Assembly: GCA_963752565.1 (NCBI GenBank)
Contig: CAVVZC010000017.1
Span: 164,692-228,691 of the forward strand
Direction of reading: 5' to 3'
From: UBA11574 sp963752565
GTDB taxonomy: Bacteria; Desulfobacterota; Desulfobacteria; Desulfobacterales; UBA11574
Length of the DNA stretch: 64,000 nucleotides
Shown here: positions 25,962 through 35,016 of the stretch, in pieces
Layout: each line of letters starts with the position of its first letter
How positions within the stretch are numbered: position 1 is the stretch's first letter
Notes under the pieces: model-generated
Database searches by the model: none
What the model was told of the DNA's origin: nothing
The model's input: only the letters and a program-made list of their open reading frames with translations
Position numbers and translations under genes: made by a program

Positions 25962-27401
25962 ATGTCACTTCGCGTTTTTAATACACTGAACAGAAAAAAA
26001 GAGGATTTTAAGCCTTTAGACCCCGGAAAAGTCCGAATGTATGTTTGCGGCCCCACGGTCTATGATTCCTCTCATATTGGGCATGCAAGGTCTGTGGTCG
26101 TTTTTGATGTTATCGCCCGATATCTGAAAGCCATAGGCTATGATGTGCTCTATGTCAGAAATTTCACGGACGTAGATGATAAAATCATCGACAAGGCAAA
26201 TCAACTCGGTATTGACTCAAAGGCAATCGCGGAAAGATTCATCAAAGAATTTTATGATGATATGGATGCCCTGAACGTTGAGAGGGCGACCATAGAACCC
26301 AAAGCTACCGATCACATCACACAGATCATTCAATTCATTGAAAAGTTAATTAAAGGGGGATTTGCATACCGGGTAGAAGGTGATGTGTATTTTTCCGTTG
26401 AAAAGTTCAAAGAATACGGGAAGCTTTCCGGCCGTAAACTGGACGAAATGGAAGCCGGTGCCAGAATCGATATCAATGAAAGAAAAAACAACCCTTTTGA
26501 TTTTGTCTTATGGAAATCCGCCAAACCCGGAGAACCGTTTTGGGAAAGCCCATGGGGAAAGGGAAGGCCTGGGTGGCACATAGAATGTTCGGTCATGAGC
26601 AGCGAATATCTGGGAGTAACCTTTGACATTCATGGCGGCGGCAAGGATCTGTGCTTTCCTCACCATGAGAATGAAATCGCCCAATCGGAAAGTATTTCCG
26701 GAGAACCGTTTGTAAAATACTGGATACACAATGGCTTTGTAAATATAAATCAGGTAAAAATGTCGAAGTCTTTGGGCAATTTTTTGATGATTAAAGATAT
26801 TTTGAAAACATATCATCCGGAAGTTGTGCGTCTTTTTCTTCTTTCCAATCATTATCGCAGTCCCGTTGACTTTACAGAAAAAGCCATGGACGAAGCCCGC
26901 AAGGGACTTGATAAGATATATGCATTTTTTGCACGAGTCGAGGAGAAAATAGGATCTGTGTCAGACCAAAACATTGAGCCTGGTGATTGCTGGCAGCAAT
27001 TTTGTGAGGCAATGGACGACGATTTCAATTCAGCGCGGGGCATCGGCATTATTTTTGATACGGTTCGCAAGGCCAATCGTTTGTTGGATCGGCATGAAAA
27101 CAGCGGTTTTGGCCAAATAAAGCAAACCATGCAATACGCTCTGGCTGACATTCGGAGAACCGGCAACATTCTCGGGATACTGCTTGAGAAACCCGCTGTA
27201 TATTTTGAAAAACAACAAACACAGGTCCTCGAACAAAAATCCGTTGATCCCACCATGATTGCAAAGATGGTTGAAGAAAGAAATGCAGCCAGAAAGGCCA
27301 AGAATTGGAAAAAGGCCGATCAGATCAGAAATCAGCTTGCTGACATGGATGTTATTCTGGAAGACCGGCCAGAAGAGACGGTTTGGAAGATCAATAATTA
27401 A
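25962..27401 (+). CDS. cysS: cysteinyl-tRNA synthetase
   Basis: A 479-residue class I aminoacyl-tRNA synthetase that charges tRNA-Cys. The HIGH motif appears as HIGHARS at residues 38-44, preceded by the zinc ligand Cys29 in YVCGPTVYD. Further zinc ligands are in WHIECSVMS and FPHHENEIAQSE. The KMSKS loop is VKMSKSLGNF. The C-terminal DALR domain and a lysine-rich tail (ARKAKNWKKADQIRNQL) complete the protein. It lies directly downstream of ispF, a common bacterial arrangement. An inverted repeat of another type follows the stop. Confidence 0.95.
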   Translation: MSLRVFNTLNRKKEDFKPLDPGKVRMYVCGPTVYDSSHIGHARSVVVFDVIARYLKAIGYDVLYVRNFTDVDDKIIDKANQLGIDSKAIAERFIKEFYDDMDALNVERATIEPKATDHITQIIQFIEKLIKGGFAYRVEGDVYFSVEKFKEYGKLSGRKLDEMEAGARIDINERKNNPFDFVLWKSAKPGEPFWESPWGKGRPGWHIECSVMSSEYLGVTFDIHGGGKDLCFPHHENEIAQSESISGEPFVKYWIHNGFVNINQVKMSKSLGNFLMIKDILKTYHPEVVRLFLLSNHYRSPVDFTEKAMDEARKGLDKIYAFFARVEEKIGSVSDQNIEPGDCWQQFCEAMDDDFNSARGIGIIFDTVRKANRLLDRHENSGFGQIKQTMQYALADIRRTGNILGILLEKPAVYFEKQQTQVLEQKSVDPTMIAKMVEERNAARKAKNWKKADQIRNQLADMDVILEDRPEETVWKINN

Positions 27402-27416
27402 TGAATTCGTATCTGC

Positions 27417-27486
27417 CACTAAGGCACCAAGTCACTAAGAAAGAATAATAAATATATCCTTTGTGTCTTAGTGACTTTGTGGCAAG
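27417..27486. repeat. palindromic CACTAAG-type intergenic repeat
   Basis: GCCACTAAGGCACCAAGTCA and TCTTAGTGACTTTGTGGC are near-complementary and would form a long hairpin 13 bases after the cysS stop. It may end the ispF-cysS transcript, although there is no strong T tract. Confidence 0.5.
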
Positions 27487-27597
27487 TATTTTGTTTCTGG
27501 AAAAATTCAATCGTCAATCGTTTGTACATGAAGCGGAAAAGCTCCATAAAATCCAATCTATTACTAATTATATAAGAATCATATCATACCTAACATC

Positions 27598-29592
27598 ATG
27601 CCTTCCTTTAAGTTAGTCTCAGATTTTACCCCAAAGGGCGATCAAACAGGCGCCATTCGTGCCTTAAGCAAAAGGATCCAATCCGGCAAGAAGCACAACG
27701 TTCTTTTGGGTGTCACCGGCTCAGGAAAAACATTTACAATGGCCCATGTCATTGCAAACATCGGAAAACCGGCCCTGGTCATCGCTCCGAATAAAACTCT
27801 TGCCGCACAGCTTTATAATGAATTCAGAATCCTCTTTCCTGAAAATGCTGTGGAATATTTTGTGAGCTACTATGATTACTACCAGCCCGAAGCGTATATC
27901 CCTTCAAGCGACACGTATATTCAAAAAGACTCTTCTATCAATGATATGATCGACAAACTTCGCCATTCGGCCACACGGTCGGTATTGTCCCGCCGGGATG
28001 TGATTGTGGTGGCGAGCGTATCGTGTATATTCGGTCTCGGCGCCCCCGAAGAGTATCTGGCCATGCGTGTTGACTTGGAAAAAAATATGGCGCTTGAACG
28101 GGATAGATTCCTTGCGGAATTGGTGGCCATTCATTACGAAAGGAACGACGTCGATTTTTATAGAGGGATTTTCAGGGTCAGGGGAGACCGGGTCGAAATT
28201 TTTCCGTCATATGAAGAAGATAATGCGCTTCGTATTGAATTTTTTGGAGACGAGCTAGAATCGATTTCCGAGATTGACCCCCTTAGGGGTATTGTCAAAA
28301 AACACTTGAACCATATTACCATATATCCGGCAAGCCATTACGTGACCCAAAAAAAAATTCTCAAAAGAGCCGTCGAAACCATCACGACTGAATTGATACG
28401 GAGGATCGACTATTTCAGGGATGAAAATAAACTGATTGAAGCACAAAGAATCGAAGAAAGGACAAACTTTGATTTGGAAATGATGCAGGAATTGGGATAC
28501 TGTAATGGAATCGAAAATTATTCCCGCCATCTAACGCAAAGAGCGCCCGGAGAACCCCCACCCATACTTTTGGATTATTTCTCAAATGATTTTCTGATGT
28601 TTATTGATGAAAGCCATATCGCGATTCCCCAACTTAAAGCCATGTACAAAGGGGATAGATCGCGTAAAAGGACCCTTGTTGAATATGGATTCCGACTGCC
28701 GTCGGCTTTGGATAACCGCCCATTGACATTTGAAGAATTTGAATCAAAAATATCGCAAGTGGTTTATGTTTCAGCCACGCCTTCCGACTATGAAATTGCA
28801 GAGGCAAAAAATGAACTCGTCGAGCAGATTGTGAGACCCACCGGGTTGATCGACCCGATGATCGAGGTGAGAAAAGCCAAATACCAGGTTGACGATCTAT
28901 TGGAGGAAATTCAACACCGTCTGGAAAGAAATGAACGGGTGCTGGTCATCACACTGACAAAGCGTATGGCTGAAGATCTCACAGAATATTATTCGGATAT
29001 GGGGATAAAGGTTCAGTATCTTCATTCAGATATCGGCACCCTGGAACGAATGGACATCATCCACAATTTAAGAAAAAAAGAATTCGATGTGCTTATCGGA
29101 ATCAATCTTCTTCGTGAAGGGCTCGACATTCCTGAGGTCTCACTTGTGGCCATACTCGATGCCGATAAAGAGGGATTTTTACGTTCAACCCGGTCGCTGA
29201 TACAGACCTGCGGCCGTGCTTCCAGAAATGTCAGAGGACAGGTGCTTATGTATGCCGATTCCGTGACCCGATCCATGCAACGGGCTATTGACGAAACAAA
29301 CCGGCGCCGAACTATTCAGAAACTTTACAATAAACAGCATTCGATTACGCCGACAAGCATAGAAAAAGAAATTACGCCTGTCTTTGAAAAGGTGGCTGAG
29401 CTCAATGAAGCATCGAGAGATAGAGTGTCAGAAACACTTGCACAATATGAATCTGTAGAAAATCTTGATATCATCATAAGAGATCTTGAAAGAGAGATGA
29501 AGCAGGCGGCGGAAGAGTTAGAGTTTGAAAAGGCTGCCGAAATTCGGGATCAAATCCAAGCCATGAAGGAAATGATTGTCTTTGAATTTTGA
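27598..29592 (+). CDS. uvrB: UvrABC system protein B
   Basis: A 664-residue UvrB, the damage-verifying helicase of nucleotide excision repair. The Walker A motif GVTGSGKT lies at residues 38-45, the beta-hairpin region is YYDYYQPEAYIPSSDTYIQKD, and DESH is in FIDESHIAIPQ. Helicase motifs V and VI are LREGLDIPEVSLVAILDADKEG and QTCGRASRN. The C-terminal UVR helix (LEFEKAAEIRDQI) contacts UvrC. uvrC follows after 164 bases on the same strand. The length and sequence are typical. Confidence 0.96.
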   Translation: MPSFKLVSDFTPKGDQTGAIRALSKRIQSGKKHNVLLGVTGSGKTFTMAHVIANIGKPALVIAPNKTLAAQLYNEFRILFPENAVEYFVSYYDYYQPEAYIPSSDTYIQKDSSINDMIDKLRHSATRSVLSRRDVIVVASVSCIFGLGAPEEYLAMRVDLEKNMALERDRFLAELVAIHYERNDVDFYRGIFRVRGDRVEIFPSYEEDNALRIEFFGDELESISEIDPLRGIVKKHLNHITIYPASHYVTQKKILKRAVETITTELIRRIDYFRDENKLIEAQRIEERTNFDLEMMQELGYCNGIENYSRHLTQRAPGEPPPILLDYFSNDFLMFIDESHIAIPQLKAMYKGDRSRKRTLVEYGFRLPSALDNRPLTFEEFESKISQVVYVSATPSDYEIAEAKNELVEQIVRPTGLIDPMIEVRKAKYQVDDLLEEIQHRLERNERVLVITLTKRMAEDLTEYYSDMGIKVQYLHSDIGTLERMDIIHNLRKKEFDVLIGINLLREGLDIPEVSLVAILDADKEGFLRSTRSLIQTCGRASRNVRGQVLMYADSVTRSMQRAIDETNRRRTIQKLYNKQHSITPTSIEKEITPVFEKVAELNEASRDRVSETLAQYESVENLDIIIRDLEREMKQAAEELEFEKAAEIRDQIQAMKEMIVFEF

Positions 29593-29756
29593 ACTCATGT
29601 TTCGCACTCATATTTTAATGCAATTTCGATTATTTCACATATTGTAGTCGTGTAGCCTCTTGAGACAGATCGATTTCAAAGGCGCTTCAGGTTATGTTTT
29701 CAAAAAGTTAAAATGCTACCACAAATCGTAAAATACCGGGTCACATAACGAAAGCA

Positions 29757-31640
29757 ATGACATCGAAAAAAACCAAATTTGAATTAACATCTGCTATCGA
29801 GAATCCAGCATCCAGTATCAAAAATAAATTGGCCAAGGTTTCTTCTCAGCCCGGTGTCTATCTCATGAAAAACGCCCATGGAAAAGTGATATATGTGGGT
29901 AAAGCCAGAAACTTGAAGAAACGGTTGGCTTCATACTTTGCACGCATTGGGAACAGCACATCACGACTGGACATGAAAACAGAAATTCTTATTCGAAACA
30001 TATTGGACTTTGACACCATTATCACCGATAGTGAAAAAGAAGCTCTGATTCTTGAATCGAACCTTATCAAACGTTACAAACCTCGCTATAATGTTATTTT
30101 AAAAGACGACAAAAGGTACCCCTCTTTGCGGTTGGACATCAAAAATTCATATCCAAACCTTGCCGTGGTCAGAAAAATTTCTAATGACGGTGCCCTCTAT
30201 TTCGGCCCATTTTCTTCTTCTGCCGCTGTTCAAAAAACACTCAAGATCATCCATAAAACGTTCAGACTCAGAAAGTGTAAACAAAAAGATTTTAATCGTC
30301 GTTCAAGACCCTGTCTCAACTACCAAATAGCATCATGTCTTGGGCCGTGCTGTCTCGAGGTGGACAATAAAATCTACGATGACATTGTAAAAGAAGTTGT
30401 TTTATTTTTAAAAGGAAGAACCCCTGATCTGATTAAAAAATTAAAACAGGAGATGATCTCCGCTGCGAATGTGCATGATTATGAAAAAGCGGCGGTTTTG
30501 AGAGACAAAATATTTGCACTCGAGCAGACGCTTGAAAAACAGGTGGCGGTTACGAATGATTTTAAAGACCGGGACGTACTCGGAATTACAAGATCTGATG
30601 AGAATTCTATGTTTACGCTTCTTTTTATCCGCAGCGGGTTCCTTATTGGGACACGAAATTTCAAGTTTTCCAAGACGATGTCAACAGACCCCGAAATAAT
30701 CGGCGAATTTATTCGACAATATTATGATACAACACGTTTTGTTCCACAAGAAATCCTGGTCCCAACACCACTTGAAGACGCATTTTTAACAGAAGAAATG
30801 CTCAGTAAAATTAAAGGGCAGAAAGTGAAAATCATGTCGCCAAAACGAGGAGAAAAGGTCCGCCTTGTTAAGATGGCATGTCAAAATGCAAAAAACGGCC
30901 TTCGAGAGCTCATTGCCGAGGTTTCAAAAGATACCCAACTTCTTGTTCGTCTCCAGCAGCGGTTGAAGATGGATAGAATACCGTTTCGGATTGAATGCTT
31001 TGATAATTCCAGCATTTCAGGAAAAGATGCCGTTTCCTCTATGGTTGTTTTTGAAAAAGGAAAGCCGAATAAATCTTTATATCGAAAATACAGGCTCAAG
31101 ACAGCTATAGCAAAGGATGACTATGCCTGTATGGCTGAAGTCCTTAACAGGAGATATGGTAAAGGTAAAACATCGGAACCCCACCCCGATATCCTCATGG
31201 TCGACGGTGGCAAAGGACAGCTAAGCGTAGCGGTTGCCGTCCTAACGTCTTTGAAACTAGAAAATAAATTTCAACTCATCAGTATTGCAAAAAGAAATGA
31301 AAAAAAAGGGGAAACACAGGACAAAATCTATAAACCCGGACAGGCCAATCCTGTAAATTTGGGCAGGGAAGGGGACCTGATCCTATTTTTAGAAAGGATA
31401 AGAGATGAAGCCCATCGTTTTGCCATTTCGTTTCACCGTAAGCGGCGGAGCAAAACATTGATGCATTCTTCCCTGGATTCGATCCAGGGTGTGGGCGAAA
31501 AGAGAAAATTAATTCTCTTAAAGCATTTTAAGAGCATAAAAAAAATCCGGGCAGCGACACTGGAGGAATTGAGTGTTCTGCCCGGAATCAGTTATAAAAT
31601 AGCGGAAAAGATTAAAAACAGCCTGGAGACGAGCGAGTAA
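29757..31640 (+). CDS. uvrC: UvrABC system protein C
   Basis: A 627-residue UvrC, the dual-incision nuclease of nucleotide excision repair. The N-terminal GIY-YIG nuclease is PGVYLMKNAHGKVIYVGKARNLKKRL; a cysteine cluster follows (RKCKQKDFNRRSRPCLNYQIASCLGPCC), probably a zinc or iron-sulfur site; then the UVR motif (HDYEKAAVLRDKI), the RNase H-like domain with FDNSSISGKDAVSSMVVF and MVDGGKGQL, and terminal helix-hairpin-helix repeats (IQGVGEKRK, LPGISYKIAEKI). The first 25 residues are a poorly conserved extension, so an internal start is possible. It forms a likely operon with uvrB. Confidence 0.95.
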   Translation: MTSKKTKFELTSAIENPASSIKNKLAKVSSQPGVYLMKNAHGKVIYVGKARNLKKRLASYFARIGNSTSRLDMKTEILIRNILDFDTIITDSEKEALILESNLIKRYKPRYNVILKDDKRYPSLRLDIKNSYPNLAVVRKISNDGALYFGPFSSSAAVQKTLKIIHKTFRLRKCKQKDFNRRSRPCLNYQIASCLGPCCLEVDNKIYDDIVKEVVLFLKGRTPDLIKKLKQEMISAANVHDYEKAAVLRDKIFALEQTLEKQVAVTNDFKDRDVLGITRSDENSMFTLLFIRSGFLIGTRNFKFSKTMSTDPEIIGEFIRQYYDTTRFVPQEILVPTPLEDAFLTEEMLSKIKGQKVKIMSPKRGEKVRLVKMACQNAKNGLRELIAEVSKDTQLLVRLQQRLKMDRIPFRIECFDNSSISGKDAVSSMVVFEKGKPNKSLYRKYRLKTAIAKDDYACMAEVLNRRYGKGKTSEPHPDILMVDGGKGQLSVAVAVLTSLKLENKFQLISIAKRNEKKGETQDKIYKPGQANPVNLGREGDLILFLERIRDEAHRFAISFHRKRRSKTLMHSSLDSIQGVGEKRKLILLKHFKSIKKIRAATLEELSVLPGISYKIAEKIKNSLETSE

Positions 31641-31685
31641 TTTTTTACATTCCAATACGTCGACACGCTGAACGTGGCTGTTAAA

Positions 31686-32618
31686 TCACCCCAATTTTTT
31701 CAACAAATCTTTGAGTTCCTTAACTGCATCAGCTGATTTGTCAAGAGCGGCTTTTTCCTCGTCTAAGAGCGTAATCTCTATGACCTCCTCAACACCGTCA
31801 GTACCCAATTTTACAGGAACCCCCATAAAAAGGTCGTTATACCCGTATTCACCTTCAAGGTAGGCTGCGCAGGGCAGAATTTTCTTTTTGTCTTTAAGAA
31901 TCGATTCAGCCATTTCCACCGCAGCCGATGCGGGTGCATAAAAGGCGCTCCCTGTTTTCAGAAGTCCGACAATCTCTGCGCCGCCATTGGCTGTTCTTTC
32001 CACAAGAGCGTTAATACGGTCTTGTGGAAGCAATTCTGTAATCGGAATACCGGCGACCGTAGAATAGCGAGGTAACGGCACCATAGTATCGCCATGCCCG
32101 CCTAATACAAATGCTGTTGTATTTTCCACGGAAACATTAAGTTCCATTGCAATAAAAGTCCTGAATCGCGCTGAATCAAGCACGCCGGCCATACCGATAA
32201 CTCGGTTTTTAGGAAAACCGCTGGTCTCATAAGCAACATGGCACATGGCATCAAGGGGATTGCTTACAATAATCAACACAGCATCCGGGGAAAGTTTCGC
32301 CACCTCTTGGGTAACATTTTTCATGATTTTTGCATTGGTACTTAAAAGATCGTCCCGACTCATGCCCGGTTTTCTGGGGATGCCGGCGGTGATGATAACA
32401 ATGTCAGAGTTTGCTGAAGGCGCATAATCGTTCGTTCCTGTTGGATGGGCGTCGTGCTTTTCAATGGGTGCAGCCTCAGCCAGATCAAGCGCTTTACCTT
32501 GGGGAAGCCCTTCAATAATATCCACCAACACGACATCACATAACTCTTTTTCCGCCAGTCGCTGGGCTGCAGTGGCACCGACATTTCCGGCACCGACAAC
32601 GGTTACTTTTTTGTCCAT
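31686..32618 (-). CDS. mdh: malate dehydrogenase
   Basis: A 310-residue NAD-dependent malate dehydrogenase of the LDH-like group. The nucleotide fold is VVGAGNVGATAAQRLAEK with Asp following in VVLVDI. Substrate arginines are in GIPRKPGMSRDDLL and the catalytic His is in VLGGHGDTMVP. The substrate specificity residues of the MDH type (RKPGMSR) support malate over lactate. It acts in the citric acid cycle, which many sulfate reducers run oxidatively. It converges with uvrC. GGAGAATC precedes the ATG. Confidence 0.93.
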   Translation of the reverse strand: MDKKVTVVGAGNVGATAAQRLAEKELCDVVLVDIIEGLPQGKALDLAEAAPIEKHDAHPTGTNDYAPSANSDIVIITAGIPRKPGMSRDDLLSTNAKIMKNVTQEVAKLSPDAVLIIVSNPLDAMCHVAYETSGFPKNRVIGMAGVLDSARFRTFIAMELNVSVENTTAFVLGGHGDTMVPLPRYSTVAGIPITELLPQDRINALVERTANGGAEIVGLLKTGSAFYAPASAAVEMAESILKDKKKILPCAAYLEGEYGYNDLFMGVPVKLGTDGVEEVIEITLLDEEKAALDKSADAVKELKDLLKKLG

Positions 32619-33104
32619 TATGATTCTCCTTTTTATATTAATGCATTTCGATTTTTTATGAACGTTAAAAAGATTGTTTCCATTTGTATTTTAGCTGATA
32701 GAATGGGGAAAAATACGTTGTTTACATCAACCCAAAAAAGAATAACATTGTATTTTTGATAACATAAAATCGAATGTTGTCAATATATTTATGAGATAAT
32801 CTATTTTTCTTGTTGTTGACATAATTTGCATGGCAGGATAAAAAATACGTGCAGCCATTTTAGACTTTTGAAATTATAATGATATTAAGGGGATGTGATT
32901 TGAAACGCCCAATTTATAGAAGATATTTTTTTCATCATGTCACGGCTCACAAATTTCTTCGATATTTTTAAATGGAATAATTGAACAAAATGTAATAATA
33001 TGTCATTGTATCAATAATTCGTTTTCTTCGGTTCGTGAGGGAATATCCCTTCATGATCATATCACAAAAAATTTAAACTTTACCAATGTGGTTTGGGGTT
33101 CAAC
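32619..33104. other. 486-base gene-free divergent region
   Basis: A/T-rich sequence between the divergent mdh and TPR-like genes. Promoters for both should lie here. TTGACA at 32816-32821 with GATAAA 15 bases later is a weak plus-strand candidate. No repeat of the families seen elsewhere and no gene is visible. Confidence 0.4.
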
Positions 33105-34121
33105 ATGAATATAATAAAAAAGATAAAAACATTGTTAAAGGAAGCAGAACTCTATCATTCCCAGGGCTTATTGTATGAGGCGATAGCGAAATATAATGAT
33201 GCAACCGAACTCATACAGAACAACGAACAACTCAAAAACAAAAACAACCTTATTGAGGGAATATCTAATAAAATCAATATTTTGAATGAGGATATATCCA
33301 AGATCGAATTGGCACCAAAGAAACCTGAAGTCTCAGAAAATATTCAAGACCTGATTAAAAAGATGTATGCGTTTTCACCCGATATGGATGAAGACGCAAA
33401 AGCACTTGAGGGTGCAGTGGCATTGGCAAAGTTCGGTCAGTTTAAAAGAGCGATATCAGAATTTAATGAACTTCTAAAAAGAGATTCGACCCGTATTGAT
33501 GCTGCCAAGAATATCTTAAGATGCCATATGGCACTTTTTTCAATAGATGAAGCCATATCTCAGTATGAGAAATGGCTTTTAGACGGTTTATTTCTTCCTA
33601 ACCATTTGAATAAAATATATATTTTCTTTGAAAGCCTCTTGAAAAGTGAAGGGGTTGAAAAGGCGCTTCCAAAGACGAAAGAACAGGTGGATAAAGTTAA
33701 GGTGGCGGTATCCTCAGAAAATGATCAGGTTCAAGTTTCCGAACCAAAGGATGCCGGGTTGGAGAAGAGTGAAGCTGAAGGTGACGCTCAATCTGAAGGT
33801 GAAGTTGAATCTGAAGCCGGAAGTGAAGATGTTCTTGACGTCAACTCCATCGGGATAACTGTGGACAGCGGCCCTCAAAAAGGTCATGTATTTGAATTTA
33901 AAGTCAGGTTCCAATTGGGAAAAGTTGTCAGTCTTCTCATTCCAAGCAGAGATAAAGATGTGATAGAAAATTTTGAAATTGGATCTGAGATTCACGGTGT
34001 TCAGTATTATTCTAACGTTGGCCTGTTTAATGGCTCAGGTTTAGTTTCTGCAGTAAAAGAAATCACAATCGGCCCTTTGCGGGGAGATTACTGCGTGGAC
34101 ATTGAGGTTGTGGTTCACTAG
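33105..34121 (+). CDS. TPR-like repeat protein with unknown C-terminal domain
   Basis: A 338-residue soluble protein. Residues 1-60 and 90-165 form helical TPR-like hairpins (EAELYHSQGLLYEAIAKYNDA; ALAKFGQFKRAISEFNELL; HMALFSIDEAISQYEKWL). A low-complexity acidic linker rich in Glu and Ser spans about 190-240. The last 100 residues form an all-beta module (GITVDSGPQKGHVFEFKVRFQLGK) that I do not recognise, possibly a PilZ relative. The ATG at 33105 has GGGG six bases ahead; a TTG frame to 33093 is less likely. It opens a four-gene set with an MglA-like GTPase, a PATAN/cNMP protein and a PilZ protein, suggesting a signalling scaffold. Confidence 0.75.
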   Translation: MNIIKKIKTLLKEAELYHSQGLLYEAIAKYNDATELIQNNEQLKNKNNLIEGISNKINILNEDISKIELAPKKPEVSENIQDLIKKMYAFSPDMDEDAKALEGAVALAKFGQFKRAISEFNELLKRDSTRIDAAKNILRCHMALFSIDEAISQYEKWLLDGLFLPNHLNKIYIFFESLLKSEGVEKALPKTKEQVDKVKVAVSSENDQVQVSEPKDAGLEKSEAEGDAQSEGEVESEAGSEDVLDVNSIGITVDSGPQKGHVFEFKVRFQLGKVVSLLIPSRDKDVIENFEIGSEIHGVQYYSNVGLFNGSGLVSAVKEITIGPLRGDYCVDIEVVVH

Positions 34122-34212
34122 ACCATAATACCGTTGAAAATGTTTTTTAAACATCCTGGGCATTAGACTTTAATATTTTTTGTTAGGCTGAATTATTATC
34201 AAAGATGATCCT

Positions 34213-34275
34213 GAGACCTTGAAAAATAGAAAATTTTGTTCGGGTTCAAGGAAGGCGAAAATTTTAATTTGAAAA
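34213..34275 (+). repeat. left-half fragment of the dispersed intergenic element
   Basis: GAGACCTTGAAAAATAGAAA followed by TTCAAGGAAGGCGAAAATTTTAA matches the left half of the copy at 41876-42017, with one base missing in the end sequence. The right half is absent. It separates the TPR-like gene from the GTPase gene. Confidence 0.6.
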
Positions 34276-34392
34276 GAATCACGAAATAACAAAGGGCTTG
34301 AAAAATTTGAGAAATTTTTGTAAAAATCTAAGTTAATGTCATATTGTGATAATTTGACATATCCTAATCCAATGATACGGGGTTGATGTTAT

Positions 34393-35007
34393 ATGGTTAT
34401 TTTAAATCTTAAAAAAAGACAGATCGAGTGTAAAATCGTATATTACGGACCTGGAAGATGTGGTAAAACAACGAATATGGAACATATTTATAAATCATAT
34501 AAAAAACAAGTGACCGGCGAAATGGTTTCCATTGATACCGAAGGTGATCGGACCCTTTTCTTTGATTTTCTTCCCATGGAACTTGGTGAGATAAAAGGCT
34601 TTGATGTTAGGGTTCAAGTTTACACGGTTCCCGGTCAGGTTCAATACAGGTCCACCAGAAAACTTGTATTAAAAGGGGTTGACGGTGTGATTTTTGTCGC
34701 TGATTCACTGGCGGTGCGGCGTGAAAAAAACATGCTGTCTTTGAAGGATTTACAACATAATTTAAAAGAATATGGGCTCAACATTTTTAAAATTCCCCTT
34801 GTCATGCAGCACAACAAAAGAGATCTTACTGGAGAAGGGCTTCCTATTATGGCTGTCGAGCAGATGGAAAGGGATTTAAACAGACAGCTTAAAGTGCCTT
34901 CTTTTCCAGCCAGCGCTATCACGGGTCAAGGTGTTGGGGCGACGTTAAAGGAATGCTTGAAGCTAACATTAATATCATTAAAAAAAGAAATGAAATTAGG
35001 ACAGTAA
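34393..35007 (+). CDS. MglA-like small GTPase
   Basis: A 204-residue Ras-like GTPase of the bacterial MglA group. The P-loop is GPGRCGKTT at residues 19-27, switch II is YTVPGQVQYR, the G3-G4 region is DGVIFVADSLAVRREKN, and the guanine-specificity motif is HNKRDL. MglA and its regulators set polarity and motility in myxobacteria; in other deltaproteobacteria related GTPases sit beside roadblock or PATAN proteins. Here it lies 9 bases before a PATAN/cNMP gene, so the two are cotranscribed and may act together. No MglB/roadblock GAP gene is present in the window. Confidence 0.87.
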   Translation: MVILNLKKRQIECKIVYYGPGRCGKTTNMEHIYKSYKKQVTGEMVSIDTEGDRTLFFDFLPMELGEIKGFDVRVQVYTVPGQVQYRSTRKLVLKGVDGVIFVADSLAVRREKNMLSLKDLQHNLKEYGLNIFKIPLVMQHNKRDLTGEGLPIMAVEQMERDLNRQLKVPSFPASAITGQGVGATLKECLKLTLISLKKEMKLGQ

Positions 35008-35016
35008 ATATAAAAA

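Noticed and set aside
32816..32835. TTGACATAATTTGCATGG as a sigma54 promoter
   Set aside because: The spacing between the GG-like and GC elements is not the required ten bases.
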